Part shown: positions 1-8,833 of the stretch, piece after piece
How the letters are laid out: each line of letters opens with the position of its first letter
Numbering within the stretch: the first letter of the stretch is position 1
NCBI GenBank assembly: GCA_038206235.1
Contig: JBBRBB010000006.1
Span: 102,975-166,974 of the forward strand
Reading direction: 5' to 3'
Source of the DNA: JBBRBB01 sp038206235
GTDB lineage: Bacteria > Bacteroidota > Bacteroidia > Chitinophagales > Chitinophagaceae
DNA: 64,000 nt
The notes under the pieces: generated by a model
What the model was told of the DNA's origin: nothing
What the model saw: only the letters and a program-made list of their open reading frames with translations
Databases searched by the model: none
Program-made: the position numbers and the translations under genes

Positions 1-67
1 TGTAATTCAGCAGTTGCTGTTCGTTCAATTCATCATCAGTGTTCCATATATTGGTAAGCTCTTCCAT
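1..67 (-). CDS. Partial ORF downstream of the sigma factor, possible anti-sigma partner
   Basis: Only the first 22 codons are in the window, starting at the ATG at 67 and running off the left edge. The peptide begins MEELTNIWNTDDEL and is acidic. It starts 2 bp after the stop codon of the ECF sigma factor, so the two are almost certainly co-transcribed. ECF sigma genes are often followed by an anti-sigma or membrane regulatory partner, which makes that role likely by position, but nothing in this short stretch proves it. Confidence 0.5.
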   Translation of the reverse strand, partial: MEELTNIWNTDDELNEQQLLNY

Positions 68-69
68 TG

Positions 70-633
70 TTAATGCATTTTCTTTTCAATCAATAATTTA
101 AGATTGCGCTTGCCGTTTTGTATGTAGCTTTTTACTTGCATAAGTGTGTAGCCTGTTTGCTTACATATTTCATAATAGCTTTTCTTCTGCAGATAAAATA
201 AAGTTACGCAAGTTTTTTGCTCCTCACTTAGTTCAGGAAGCGAGGCTTCAATAAGTGTGAGCAGCATATCTTTTTCAATTTTATTTTCTATATAAGATCC
301 TTCATCGTGAAGCTGCATTGATTCATTAAGCTGCGCTGCATTTTTAATTGTACCGCTTCTTAATTTCATAAGGCAATGATTGCGGGCAACCATGTAAAGC
401 CAGCTCTTAAAATAATCTACCTTATAACGTTGTAATTCACTTATTACTTTCAAAAAAATTTGTTGCACCGCATCTTTGGCTTCTTCTTCATCCTTAAGAT
501 ACTTCATGCAAACACCTAACAGTAATAAAGTATAGCGCTGCAGCAATACACCGAGCCATTCATTATTCCGGCTTTCATAAAAACCTGCAAGCAACTCGCT
601 ATCATTTTTATTTTTAAAATCAGTGTCTTTCAC
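70..633 (-). CDS. ECF-type RNA polymerase sigma factor (sigma-70 family)
   Basis: A 187-residue protein that directs RNA polymerase to a small set of promoters. Region 2 spans about residues 25-95, with the typical DAVQQIFLKV helix and the FKSWLYMVARNHCL stretch. Region 4 (about 130-185) has the PELSEEQ/LFYLQKKSYYEI helix-turn-helix pattern for -35 recognition. The length is usual for ECF factors. The signal controlling it is unknown; the next gene on the same strand begins 2 bp later and may encode its regulator. Family assignment is secure; the regulon cannot be read from the sequence. Confidence 0.9.
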   Translation of the reverse strand: MKDTDFKNKNDSELLAGFYESRNNEWLGVLLQRYTLLLLGVCMKYLKDEEEAKDAVQQIFLKVISELQRYKVDYFKSWLYMVARNHCLMKLRSGTIKNAAQLNESMQLHDEGSYIENKIEKDMLLTLIEASLPELSEEQKTCVTLFYLQKKSYYEICKQTGYTLMQVKSYIQNGKRNLKLLIEKKMH

Positions 634-790
634 ACTTGTAAAATAATTATTCTTTTGTAGATGCTTTAATATAAAAATTCCATAAGAGTGATTACTTAGT
701 CAAGTGCAGAATTACCAGGAAAATTCTGAGAATATCCAACATCCATTTTAAGCAAGGCCGGCAGACTATTTAAATTGTCGAAAAATTGTG

Positions 791-833
791 GTCAGACCCG
801 GGACAGCCTGTTCCGCAAGGCGGAAGTCAGACC
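791..833. repeat. Small hairpin flanked by 8-bp direct repeats
   Basis: In the gap between the phosphorylase stop and the sigma factor start, a perfect hairpin (TTCCGC, loop AAG, GCGGAA; 811-825) is preceded at 791-798 and followed at 826-833 by the same octamer GTCAGACC. The arrangement resembles a tiny inserted element with a target duplication. It could also act as a weak terminator, although no T tract follows. Confidence 0.5.
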
Positions 834-844
834 ATGCCGCACGC

Positions 845-2497
845 TTACCTGTACAACAGTTCATAATACTCATGCGCCATGCGGTTGCTGTCGAATTGAA
901 ACCGAACATCACGCATACCGTTCTTTACAATTTGCTTCCATGTATCGTAGTTATCGTAATACAATGGCACTATTTGCTCTTCAAGTATTTCGTAAATTTT
1001 AGCGAGGTCATATTTATCCTGTTCGTGCACAGTCATATTTGCATAGTCTGCCATCGGCACTACAAAGCCATTATTTCCATTGTTGATGAATTCAGGAATC
1101 CATCCATCATTGGTTGAAAAATTTACAGCGCCGTTCATTGCTGCCGTCATACCACTTGTGCCGGAGGCTTCACGCGGCACACGCGGATTATTGAGCCATA
1201 CATCTGCAGATTGTTTTAGCCGCTTGCTTAAGTGAAGTTCATAGCCGCGAAGCACGGCTACATTTTTATAATTTTTACTAAAGTGCACCAGGTAATTGAA
1301 TTGAGATATGGCCGGGTAATCGAGCGGGTAAGGCTTACCTGCCCATATTATTTGCACGGGATATTTTGTATTATTAATAAGCGCTTCAAAACGTTCCATA
1401 TCCTGCGTTAAAAGGTCTGCACGTTTATATCCGGCAAAGCGCCGTGCCCAAACGATTGTGAGAACTTCGGGGTCGAATAATTTTCCTACCTGGTCTGCAA
1501 CAATTTCAAAGGTTCTTTTTTTCAGGAATTTTTTTCGGTCATCAAACAACCCGTCGTTTTGCTCATCCATTGTTTTATAGAGTTGCTTATCTGCCCAATA
1601 TTTCCAGTTTTGCGCATTGGTGATGGATATAATGGGGCATGTGCCTGTGTGTTTATTCCACATCTCTCTCGATACACGTCCATGCAATTCTGATACTCCG
1701 TTGGCAAGCTTCGCAAAACGCAATGCAACCAGTGAGTGATTAAATTGGTCATCATCAATGCCGGTAAGCTTTCTTACTTCATCCAAGCTTAAGCCATAGA
1801 AATAGCTCATTTTTTCGCAGAGGTAAATATCATGCTTTTCATTGCCCGCTTCTTCGGGGGTATGTGTAGTAAATACTAAATGCTGACGCAGCTTTTCAAC
1901 GCTTTTAAATTTATCGAGCAAATAAAATGCAGATGAAATGCCATGCGCTTCATTCAAATGATAAAGGTCTGGCTCAAAGCTGAGCTCATCAATAAGCTTT
2001 GCGCCACCGATACCCAATAAAATAAATTGTGCAACTTTTGTGGAAACATTTGCATCGTACAAACGATGCGAAATTGTTTGAGACACATAATCATTCTCAG
2101 GTAAATCTGTAGAGAGCAAAAAAAGCGGAGCGGTATTAAATGTTTGCGGATTTAAGTAAAAGGCTTTTACCCAAACCGGGTGGTCATGAATGGGTATTTG
2201 AAATTTTATTCCTGTATCTTCAAGAAAGCTGTAATTTTTTTCTTTCCATGTTACATGAAGTGTTTGATCCTGGTTGCGTGCCTGGTCGTAATAACCATAC
2301 TTCCATAAAATGCCAATACCTATAAGGTTTTGATGTAATTCGTAAGCACTACGTAAATGTGAGCCGGAAAGAAAGCCAAGACCGCCACTGTAAATTTTTA
2401 AGGGTTGATGAATTGCAAACTCCATGGAAAAATAAGCCACTTTTTTTGAATAACGCTCGTCTGCTGAATAGGGAATCCGGAAATTTTTAAAATCCAT
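845..2497 (-). CDS. Alpha-glucan phosphorylase family protein (GT35, short form), PLP lysine absent
   Basis: A 550-residue cytoplasmic protein of the short GT35 type, which normally releases glucose 1-phosphate from alpha-glucans or maltodextrins using pyridoxal phosphate. Recognisable blocks are VAYFSMEFAIHQPL near the N-terminus, IYSGGLGFLSGSHLRSA, DLYHLNEAHGISSAF, VWARRFAGYKRADLL and the C-terminal EASGTSGMTAAMNG. In characterised phosphorylases the residue after GM (or NM) in the last block is the lysine that binds PLP; here it is threonine 451 (codon ACG, 1145-1147). The fold is clear, but PLP-dependent phosphorolysis is therefore doubtful. It stands alone, with no other glycogen gene beside it. 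Confidence 0.8.
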   Translation of the reverse strand: MDFKNFRIPYSADERYSKKVAYFSMEFAIHQPLKIYSGGLGFLSGSHLRSAYELHQNLIGIGILWKYGYYDQARNQDQTLHVTWKEKNYSFLEDTGIKFQIPIHDHPVWVKAFYLNPQTFNTAPLFLLSTDLPENDYVSQTISHRLYDANVSTKVAQFILLGIGGAKLIDELSFEPDLYHLNEAHGISSAFYLLDKFKSVEKLRQHLVFTTHTPEEAGNEKHDIYLCEKMSYFYGLSLDEVRKLTGIDDDQFNHSLVALRFAKLANGVSELHGRVSREMWNKHTGTCPIISITNAQNWKYWADKQLYKTMDEQNDGLFDDRKKFLKKRTFEIVADQVGKLFDPEVLTIVWARRFAGYKRADLLTQDMERFEALINNTKYPVQIIWAGKPYPLDYPAISQFNYLVHFSKNYKNVAVLRGYELHLSKRLKQSADVWLNNPRVPREASGTSGMTAAMNGAVNFSTNDGWIPEFINNGNNGFVVPMADYANMTVHEQDKYDLAKIYEILEEQIVPLYYDNYDTWKQIVKNGMRDVRFQFDSNRMAHEYYELLYR

Positions 2498-2870
2498 AAG
2501 TGTTTTTTTGGTAAATCAAATGCGCCGCAATTTAGGTGTTTATTTGAAAATGTATTTTTTACACAGTAAAATAAAACGTGTTTAATGCCGATAAGGTTTA
2601 CTAAGAAATTTCAGAGATAAAAATCAGGAGAATTTTTTTGAAATCTATTTTGGTTGTTTAATATCGAATTCATTTTCATTGAACGTCCAGCCCGATACAA
2701 ATGCCGATTCGAAAAATTTTGTTGTGCCAAAGGCATCCCTTTGGGAAAGATAACATTTGTTGCTGAACAATATTTCAGCTATAGTAATAAGCATGCCGCA
2801 GAGACCCCTCTGCACAAAGCTCTGCTATGAAGAATCTGCGGAGACGAAAAAACTTTATCTGCAACTAATA
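2498..2870. other. Intergenic region with a perfect hairpin and a doubtful 49-codon ORF
   Basis: This 373-bp stretch contains a perfect hairpin at 2727-2744 (CCAAAGG, loop CATC, CCTTTGG). A second, weaker inverted arrangement of CTCTGC words lies at about 2800-2845. A minus-strand ORF of 49 codons (2794 down to 2645), ending FDIKQPK, overlaps the hairpin. It could be a remnant or chance, and I recognise no family. Confidence 0.35.
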
Positions 2871-3653
2871 TTATTTTCCTAAGCGCTTGTATTCCTGTAC
2901 ATCTTTTGTTCCATCTGAATTATTTATTGTTTGCTTAAACCAGTCGGCGCCTTTCAACACAATATCAATATTGAATGTTTGTCCTTCTATTTGTGAAAAG
3001 GTAGAGTTATCTATCGTTTCTTTTAGTTTATTATTACCATTCATTTCAAAATCACCAAACCCGATACCCGTATGCTTTTTTGAAGCCGAATCCGTGTAGG
3101 TGCTACCCCAAATAAAATGACCTGCGTAATAAGTTTTAAACTGCATCACTTCATATTTAGTAGTATCATTTCCATTTATTCCGTAAGATTTTACCAGTTT
3201 CCATGCTCCATCTAAGGGCGATTTTACCTTTGTGCCTACCGATTCATATTCTTCTATGAGCTTATACTTATTATCGGGCCCCATATTGGCGATTACCTGC
3301 TTATATCCTTTAGATGTTTTTTCAATGTCAAGATTGAAAGACCGTAATGTATCATCGCTTGAGTTTCCGGAAGCAGAATATATTACTTGTTCCGTTACTT
3401 TACCTGTACTCTCCGTGTAGGAGCCAACACCAAATGAAGAAACAGAATCCGCGGGGTTTACATTGCCATACATCATATAATGGTCTGTGTAAATCTTCAA
3501 CTGCTTTGCGGAGGAAGTTTGGGTCTGATTGCCATCAGTTGCTGACTGCGAGAGCATTCTGTATGCACCCGGCATAGTTGTCATGTGTTGTACTGATGTA
3601 TTGCTGAAGCTGCAAAGAGCCAGCACAAAATAAGAGGGATAAAATTTTTTCAT
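2871..3653 (-). CDS. Secreted protein of unknown function
   Basis: A 260-residue protein if it starts at the ATG at 3653, which gives a signal-like N-terminus (MKKFYPSYFVLALCSFSNTS). The open frame extends 28 codons upstream, but that extension looks non-coding. A serine/threonine-rich stretch (about residues 25-50) follows. The C-terminal half contains SPLDGAWKLVKSYGINGNDT and many tyrosine/tryptophan residues in alternating strands, which resembles Bacteroidota lipocalin-like or DUF4488-type secreted proteins. No catalytic motif or T9SS domain is visible. The role is unknown. Confidence 0.6.
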   Translation of the reverse strand: MKKFYPSYFVLALCSFSNTSVQHMTTMPGAYRMLSQSATDGNQTQTSSAKQLKIYTDHYMMYGNVNPADSVSSFGVGSYTESTGKVTEQVIYSASGNSSDDTLRSFNLDIEKTSKGYKQVIANMGPDNKYKLIEEYESVGTKVKSPLDGAWKLVKSYGINGNDTTKYEVMQFKTYYAGHFIWGSTYTDSASKKHTGIGFGDFEMNGNNKLKETIDNSTFSQIEGQTFNIDIVLKGADWFKQTINNSDGTKDVQEYKRLGK

Positions 3654-3823
3654 GATTGATAATTTTATGCAAGCTAAAGTAAATTTTGGGGGTAGATAAT
3701 TTTTGTTGATAAACAGTGAATGCCGCTCCACAAACAAAAGTTGATAAATGATTTGTCCAAAGGTCGCAGGCTCTGTGAGATGCTGTGCGTTGCTGATTCA
3801 TTGCAAATACTTTTTGCCGTTAT

Positions 3824-4561
3824 TTAACCCAACACTTCCTGCAACACATTTAGACTGCGCATTTCTCCAAAATCTGAAATGTGTAAAGCGAGAAATGTTT
3901 GCAAAGCATACAGCAACTGCCTTCTTTTTTCGTGGGTCAGCTTTATATGTTCAAGGTCTCTATAAAAATTTATATTGATGATATGCGAAATCAGTTGCGC
4001 CGGCTCACCTTGTATATAATGAGGATGCACCGGCTTCTCTTTTGTAAATCTTCCTTCCTGTAAATCTAAGAAGCATGATTCATTTGAATAATCACCCTGA
4101 ATTTTAAAGCCAAGCTCTGCGGCAAAATGCAAAAGAAAGAATAGAGGAAGATTACTCACTATCGCATTATTTGCTGTATCCAATTCTTGTAAGGTGTTTT
4201 CAATCAGGTAAAATAACTTCGCATTGGCTTCAGGTTGTTTTATTCCATGCTGCAACAGTTCAATAATATATATGGCTGCTGCATTTCGCACCACATCAAA
4301 AAAAATTCTTTCGTATAAATAGCTCCATTGATACTCTTTAATGAACTGCAGATTTTTTAGTTCATTGTGATACACTTCCATCTGCAGTATTGCGGCAGGC
4401 TGAAAAAAATTTTCTTTGCCTTGGGATCGCTTTGAAATTTGGCGAACGCCTTTTACAATATAACTCTGCACACCAAACAATTCAGTGTAAACATTAGTAA
4501 TAATGCTGGTTTCGCCATATTTAACCGTTCGCAGAATAATGCCTTTTGTTTTGTGTATCAT
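3824..4561 (-). CDS. recO: DNA repair protein RecO
   Basis: A 245-residue protein of the RecFOR recombination mediator. The N-terminal OB fold is evident from MIHKTKGIILRTVKYGETS and the following TELFGVQSYIVKGVR. The helical C-terminal domain covers about residues 85-240. In the family RecO binds SSB and RecR to load RecA at gaps. No four-cysteine zinc cluster is visible; it is absent from many RecO proteins. The ATG at 4561 directly abuts a CCCCTAAA repeat, leaving almost no space for a conventional leader, so transcription probably begins inside or upstream of that repeat. Confidence 0.9.
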   Translation of the reverse strand: MIHKTKGIILRTVKYGETSIITNVYTELFGVQSYIVKGVRQISKRSQGKENFFQPAAILQMEVYHNELKNLQFIKEYQWSYLYERIFFDVVRNAAAIYIIELLQHGIKQPEANAKLFYLIENTLQELDTANNAIVSNLPLFFLLHFAAELGFKIQGDYSNESCFLDLQEGRFTKEKPVHPHYIQGEPAQLISHIININFYRDLEHIKLTHEKRRQLLYALQTFLALHISDFGEMRSLNVLQEVLG

Positions 4562-4680
4562 ACCCCTAAATCCCCTAAAGGGGACTTATGCAAGCTACAT
4601 GCTAAACGCTAAAGATGTAAAAAGGAAGATTACGTTATTAAGATGTTTTTTAAAGTCTCCCTTTAGGGGGATTTAGAGGG
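4562..4680. repeat. Inverted pair of CCCCTAAATCCCC-type repeats
   Basis: One copy (4562-4587) lies directly upstream of recO. A second copy in opposite orientation (4653-4680) overlaps the 3' end of the formylglycine-generating enzyme gene. Each carries an internal palindrome of the type CCCCTAAAGGGG. Repeats of this kind are common between genes in Bacteroidota. The downstream copy encodes the last residues and the stop codon of its gene. About 65 bp of unremarkable sequence separates the copies. Confidence 0.75.
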
Positions 4681-5517
4681 TTCGGATTCGCAATCTTTTA
4701 CGCAGCGAAAGCCTACATGGCAAAGAGATGTTTCGGGAGTGGAGTGTGAAGTATTACCAATTTTATATCCGTGACAAACTTTGTAATCGCAGAGAAAGGA
4801 CCCGCTCATTTGCAGCTTTTCACTTGTGTTGCTTGCAGTGTCATTAGGGTTTTGCCAGTCCTGTATCCATTCCCAAACATTTCCGCCAATATCAGTTAAG
4901 CCTAAAGGAGTTTTACCAAAAGCGCCTACAGGTGATGTATAGGCAAAACCATCTGCAACGGTATTAAACTTGGGGAAATCTCCCTGCCAAACATTAGCCA
5001 TATATTTTCCGTTTTGCACAAGTGAATCGCCCCATGGATATTTTTTATTGTAATGGCCATCAGCATTCATGGCCACATATTCCCATTCAGGGCCTGTGGG
5101 CAATCTCTTATGCGCCCAGCTACAATACGCCTCTGCATCGTGCCATGAAACTTGTGTTACGGGATAATTAGGAAGAGCCTTTGATTTATCAGGTCCGAAA
5201 GGATATAAATAATTTGCTCCATCTATTAAATTCCATGAATGAGTAAGAGTATCAAACACCCCGGCATTGCCAAGCTTTTGCGCTTCTGTTTTGTAGCCGG
5301 CAGCTTTTACAAATTCATCAAACTGCCCAACAGTAACAGGAGTAGCGTCCATAAAAAATGGCTTTATATGTCCCCCATTTTTATTTGTTCCTTCAGGTAT
5401 TAAAACCATTCCTTGGGGTGCAATACAATTTGAAACATTGTTATTGCAAGCTATCAGTGTAAGGAAAGAAGCAGTAATAAAAACTATATTGATAAATTTT
5501 ATTACTGAATTAAACAT
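4663..5517 (-). CDS. Lipoprotein formylglycine-generating enzyme (sulfatase maturase, SUMF1 family)
   Basis: A 284-residue FGE-sulfatase domain protein expected to oxidise the active-site cysteine of a sulfatase to formylglycine. A hydrophobic N-terminus ends in a lipobox (LIAC, Cys24), so it should be anchored in the cell envelope. The family landmarks PVTVGQFDEF, VSWHDAEAYCSWAHKRLPTG, GNVWEWIQDW and a C-terminal GFRC are present. Cys243 and Cys248 (CDYKVC) match the CxxxxC catalytic pair of true FGEs, which many SUMF1-like proteins lack. It lies 83 bp downstream of a sulfatase gene on the same strand, its probable client. Its last residues (EPSKSP) and stop come from a dispersed repeat. Confidence 0.88.
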   Translation of the reverse strand: MFNSVIKFINIVFITASFLTLIACNNNVSNCIAPQGMVLIPEGTNKNGGHIKPFFMDATPVTVGQFDEFVKAAGYKTEAQKLGNAGVFDTLTHSWNLIDGANYLYPFGPDKSKALPNYPVTQVSWHDAEAYCSWAHKRLPTGPEWEYVAMNADGHYNKKYPWGDSLVQNGKYMANVWQGDFPKFNTVADGFAYTSPVGAFGKTPLGLTDIGGNVWEWIQDWQNPNDTASNTSEKLQMSGSFLCDYKVCHGYKIGNTSHSTPETSLCHVGFRCVKDCESEPSKSP

Positions 5518-5600
5518 ATTGTGTTGTGAAAGATAATTTTTAAAAAGATAAGGTTATCCTGTGATAAAGGACAACCTTACATTAAAAGTTTTTTTGCTTA

Positions 5601-7025
5601 TTATTGATATGAATCAATAACGGACTGTAACCGGTCTCTTGCTGCATTATCCTGGGGAGTAGCGCCATCATGCCTTATCCTGCTGTTTTCAAACGGGTCT
5701 AAAATGTAGTTATAAAATCCTCTTTTATGATCGTATAATTTATACATGGTATCTAATGACCATATTGTTGGAATTTTACCATCATCTCCTTTACGGTTTA
5801 CATCGTAATAGCAATAGCTCCATTGTCTTGGTGTAGATATTTCACCAAAAACCTGCGGAGAAAAATTTACCCCATCTATAATGCCATAAGATGCAGGCAC
5901 TTTTACATTGCATAAGCCTGCAATACTGGGTAAGAAGTCAGTAAAATCAACGATGTTTCTGTCAATGCGGCCAGGTGCAACAGTTCCGCGCCAATAAACT
6001 ATGAAGGGAACGTGAATTCCGTTTTCTATTGCTTTACCTTTTCCACCGGGTATTATCTGGCCCTTATATAAAGAATTAATATCAGATTCTGTTCCGTTAT
6101 CACCAAGTACAAAAAGTATGATAGTTTTTTCACCAATGCCCAGGCTGTCAATTTTATGAAAAAGCAAACCCATTTCCTTGTCAAAATATTTTACCATGGA
6201 AGGATAATAGATAGTATCGCCTAATTCCCGTGGCTTGGTGGGGTCAAACGTTGCAAACTCAGGGTCATCAGGTGTTGGTTGAAATGGAGCATGACAAAGA
6301 TTAGTAGCCCAATAAGCAAAGAAAGGTTTGTCTTTATTATTATCTATGAATTGAAAAATAGAATCTCTGAAAATGTCTTCTCCATACTTTCCTTTTGTTA
6401 GGGCATCAGCCAAATAATCACCATGTGTATATATCAATGGGTCTTTATACAAGCTTATTCCGCCTTCACTTCCTGATTCATTTGTTGATAATTTGTAAGG
6501 ATTGCTGATGCAATAGTTATCAAAACCAAAATCATGGAGCGAGGTATCGCCTCCATTCAGTTGCCATTTACCAGAGGCATAAGTTGCATAACCTTCGTCC
6601 TTGAGCATATTGGCAATGGTTCTTTGCGACCGGTCTAAATCTCCCCATGAGTTGGTATAATAATTACGCTGATTATATTTGCCTGTAAGCATTTCAAACC
6701 GGGAAGGCGAGCACAATGGAGTAGAATGGCAGCGTGTAAACTGCATGCCCTCCTGCGCTATATTATCAATGTTGGGTGTAACATAAGATTCACCTCCTGT
6801 GTAATTCGGTATTTCATATCCCACATCATCGCCTAAAACCAAAATAATATTTGGTTTGTCTATGGGGTGTATTGGAGTTTGCGCGGGGTCCGGAGCATGC
6901 TCACCAATTTTGCTGCAACCGGCGGTAAGAAAAATTAAAATGATTGCTGCATAACCGGTAAATTGTTTTAAATACACAGGCAGCGGGGGAAAGTTTACAG
7001 CGTGTTTTCTTTCAAAGATTTTCAT
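5601..7025 (-). CDS. Lipoprotein sulfatase (arylsulfatase family S1)
   Basis: A 474-residue sulfatase counted from the ATG at 7025; the open frame continues 42 codons upstream without signal features. The N-terminus has a hydrophobic segment and lipobox (LTAGC, Cys37). NIILVLGDDVGYE supplies the first metal ligands. The formylglycine site is CSPSR (Cys105), followed by LTGKYNQRNYY. Later metal/catalytic segments include ASGKWQLNG and VLGDNGTESD. It should hydrolyse a sulfate ester of a polysaccharide or small molecule outside the inner membrane; the substrate cannot be predicted. The neighbouring maturase with the matching cysteine pair makes this a self-contained sulfatase/maturase unit. Confidence 0.9.
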   Translation of the reverse strand: MKIFERKHAVNFPPLPVYLKQFTGYAAIILIFLTAGCSKIGEHAPDPAQTPIHPIDKPNIILVLGDDVGYEIPNYTGGESYVTPNIDNIAQEGMQFTRCHSTPLCSPSRFEMLTGKYNQRNYYTNSWGDLDRSQRTIANMLKDEGYATYASGKWQLNGGDTSLHDFGFDNYCISNPYKLSTNESGSEGGISLYKDPLIYTHGDYLADALTKGKYGEDIFRDSIFQFIDNNKDKPFFAYWATNLCHAPFQPTPDDPEFATFDPTKPRELGDTIYYPSMVKYFDKEMGLLFHKIDSLGIGEKTIILFVLGDNGTESDINSLYKGQIIPGGKGKAIENGIHVPFIVYWRGTVAPGRIDRNIVDFTDFLPSIAGLCNVKVPASYGIIDGVNFSPQVFGEISTPRQWSYCYYDVNRKGDDGKIPTIWSLDTMYKLYDHKRGFYNYILDPFENSRIRHDGATPQDNAARDRLQSVIDSYQ

Positions 7026-7174
7026 AAAGAAATTAAATTTTTTTATTGATTTTAGTAACAAATATACAGGGCTAATTGCAAAACACATCTTAAATATGTA
7101 ACAGTTAAACCTTGGGGAACTAATAAAGCGAATTGGGAGTTTGCGGCCCAAAGATAATAGATAAAATCAAATTT

Positions 7175-8833
7175 TTATTCAAATGTGCTGTAGAAGTATG
7201 GCGTTTTAGCTTCAAATTCAGCACTGCATGTATCTACCATTTTATAAACACGGGTAATACCTAATTCTTTTCTGTTTTGATATACATCTTCTTCTGTACA
7301 GTTTCCTATAATTCTGGCTATCTGCTCATCACCAAATCCATTTTTCTTCGCTTCTCTAAAAAGCTCGGCAGGCATGGTTGCCAAATTATATTTTTTTAAT
7401 TCTTTTTCAATATTGCAAAGCTCTGATATTTGGTATATAAACCATCGGTCAATACCTGTTGCCTGCACAATTGTTTTTACGGTAACGCCCTGCATTAAAG
7501 CATCTTTGATTCTAAAAATTCTATCCCACCGGGGAGTTTTTATATATTCAATCAACTCGTCACTCTTCATTAAACTCTTGCCATAATATCCTAAACCCAC
7601 TGCTTCATTCTCCAGGCTTTGACAAGCTTTTTGAATGGCTTCTGTAAAGCTTCTTCCAATAGCCATCACCTCGCCTACGCTTTTCATTTGCAGGCCTAAG
7701 ATATCATTAGCGCCTTTGAACTTATCAAAATTCCAGCGCGGAATTTTTACTATTACATAATCGAGTGCAGGTTCAAAAAAAGCGGAAGTAGTTTTTGTGA
7801 TTTGATTTTTTAATTCATCGAGTGTATAGCCAATCGCAAGCTTTGCAGCAATTTTGGCAATGGGATAACCTGTTGCTTTTGATGCAAGCGCCGAAGAACG
7901 GCTTACCCTTGGATTTATTTCAACCGCAAAAATTTCTTCTGTTTCGGGATGCAATGCAAATTGCACATTGCAACCGCCGGCAAAATTTCCCAGGCTGCGC
8001 ATCATTAAGATGGCCTTGTTGCGCATACCCTGATAAGCAGTATCGCTAAGCGTCATTGCGGGAGCAACCGTAATGGAATCGCCGGTATGAATGCCCATGG
8101 GGTCAACATTTTCAACGGTGCAAATGATGACTACGTTATCATTTTTATCTCGCAGTAATTCGAGTTCAAATTCTTTCCATCCTGATAATGCTTTTTCTAC
8201 AAGCACTTCATGAATGGGAGAAGCCTGTAAGCCGCGTTGTAAAGCCTCATCTAATTCTTCTTTGGTATGAACAAAACTGCCGCCTGTACCACCTAATGTA
8301 AATGATGGGCGAATAACTAAAGGATAGCCTATTTCCTGCGCAAATTCTTTTCCTTCAAGAAAGCTGTTAGCGGCTTTGCTTGTTGCTACATCAATACCAA
8401 TGTTGAGCATCAACTGTCTGAATTTTTCCCGGTCTTCTGCTGCATCAATGGCCTCTATATCAACCCCAATTAATCTCACATTATATTTTTCCCAGAGACC
8501 CAGTTCTTCTGCTTCTTTGCAAAGATTCAGAGCAGTTTGACCGCCCATAGTTGGCAGCACTGCATCAATTTTATCCGCAGGATGCTGCGCATTTTCCTGC
8601 AAAATTTGTTCAATGCTTTCTACGGTTAAAGGCAAAAGATAAACACGGTCTGCCATCATGGGGTCCGTCATAATGGTAGCAGGATTGCTGTTGATGAGAA
8701 TAACTTTTATTCCCTCTTCGCGTATGCTGCGTGCAGCCTGCGAGCCGGAGTAATCGAATTCACATGCCTGACCAATGATGATAGGACCAGAGCCGATGAT
8801 AAGAACAGAATGTATGGATATATCTAATGGCAT
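7175..8833 (-). CDS. carB: Carbamoyl-phosphate synthase large subunit, N-terminal half only
   Basis: A 552-residue protein starting at the ATG at 8833 (MPLDISIHSVLIIGSGP); a 13-codon upstream extension looks spurious. It covers the first ATP-grasp synthetase unit (IIIGQACEFDYSG; MGGQTALNL; GGTGGSF; EINPRVSRSSALASKATGYP) and the oligomerisation region. It ends cleanly after VDTCSAEFEAKTPYFYSTFE, where full-length CarB of about 1070 residues crosses into its second half. A normal stop follows and no C-terminal half is nearby, so this is either a split carB, as known in some archaea and Aquifex, or a truncation. The conserved sequence argues for function. Residues AQHPADK are encoded by a dispersed palindromic 19-mer (8574-8592). 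No carA is adjacent. Confidence 0.85.
   Translation of the reverse strand: MPLDISIHSVLIIGSGPIIIGQACEFDYSGSQAARSIREEGIKVILINSNPATIMTDPMMADRVYLLPLTVESIEQILQENAQHPADKIDAVLPTMGGQTALNLCKEAEELGLWEKYNVRLIGVDIEAIDAAEDREKFRQLMLNIGIDVATSKAANSFLEGKEFAQEIGYPLVIRPSFTLGGTGGSFVHTKEELDEALQRGLQASPIHEVLVEKALSGWKEFELELLRDKNDNVVIICTVENVDPMGIHTGDSITVAPAMTLSDTAYQGMRNKAILMMRSLGNFAGGCNVQFALHPETEEIFAVEINPRVSRSSALASKATGYPIAKIAAKLAIGYTLDELKNQITKTTSAFFEPALDYVIVKIPRWNFDKFKGANDILGLQMKSVGEVMAIGRSFTEAIQKACQSLENEAVGLGYYGKSLMKSDELIEYIKTPRWDRIFRIKDALMQGVTVKTIVQATGIDRWFIYQISELCNIEKELKKYNLATMPAELFREAKKNGFGDEQIARIIGNCTEEDVYQNRKELGITRVYKMVDTCSAEFEAKTPYFYSTFE
8574..8592. repeat. Palindromic 19-mer inside carB (copy 1 of 3)
   Basis: The 19 bases TCCGCAGGATGCTGCGCAT contain the hairpin CGCAG-GATG-CTGCG. 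The identical 19-mer occurs at 20603-20621 and, on the other strand, at 44716-44734, where it is intergenic in heptamer arrays. Here it is in frame and encodes AQHPADK in a loop just before the conserved DAVLPTMGGQ. Confidence 0.8.
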
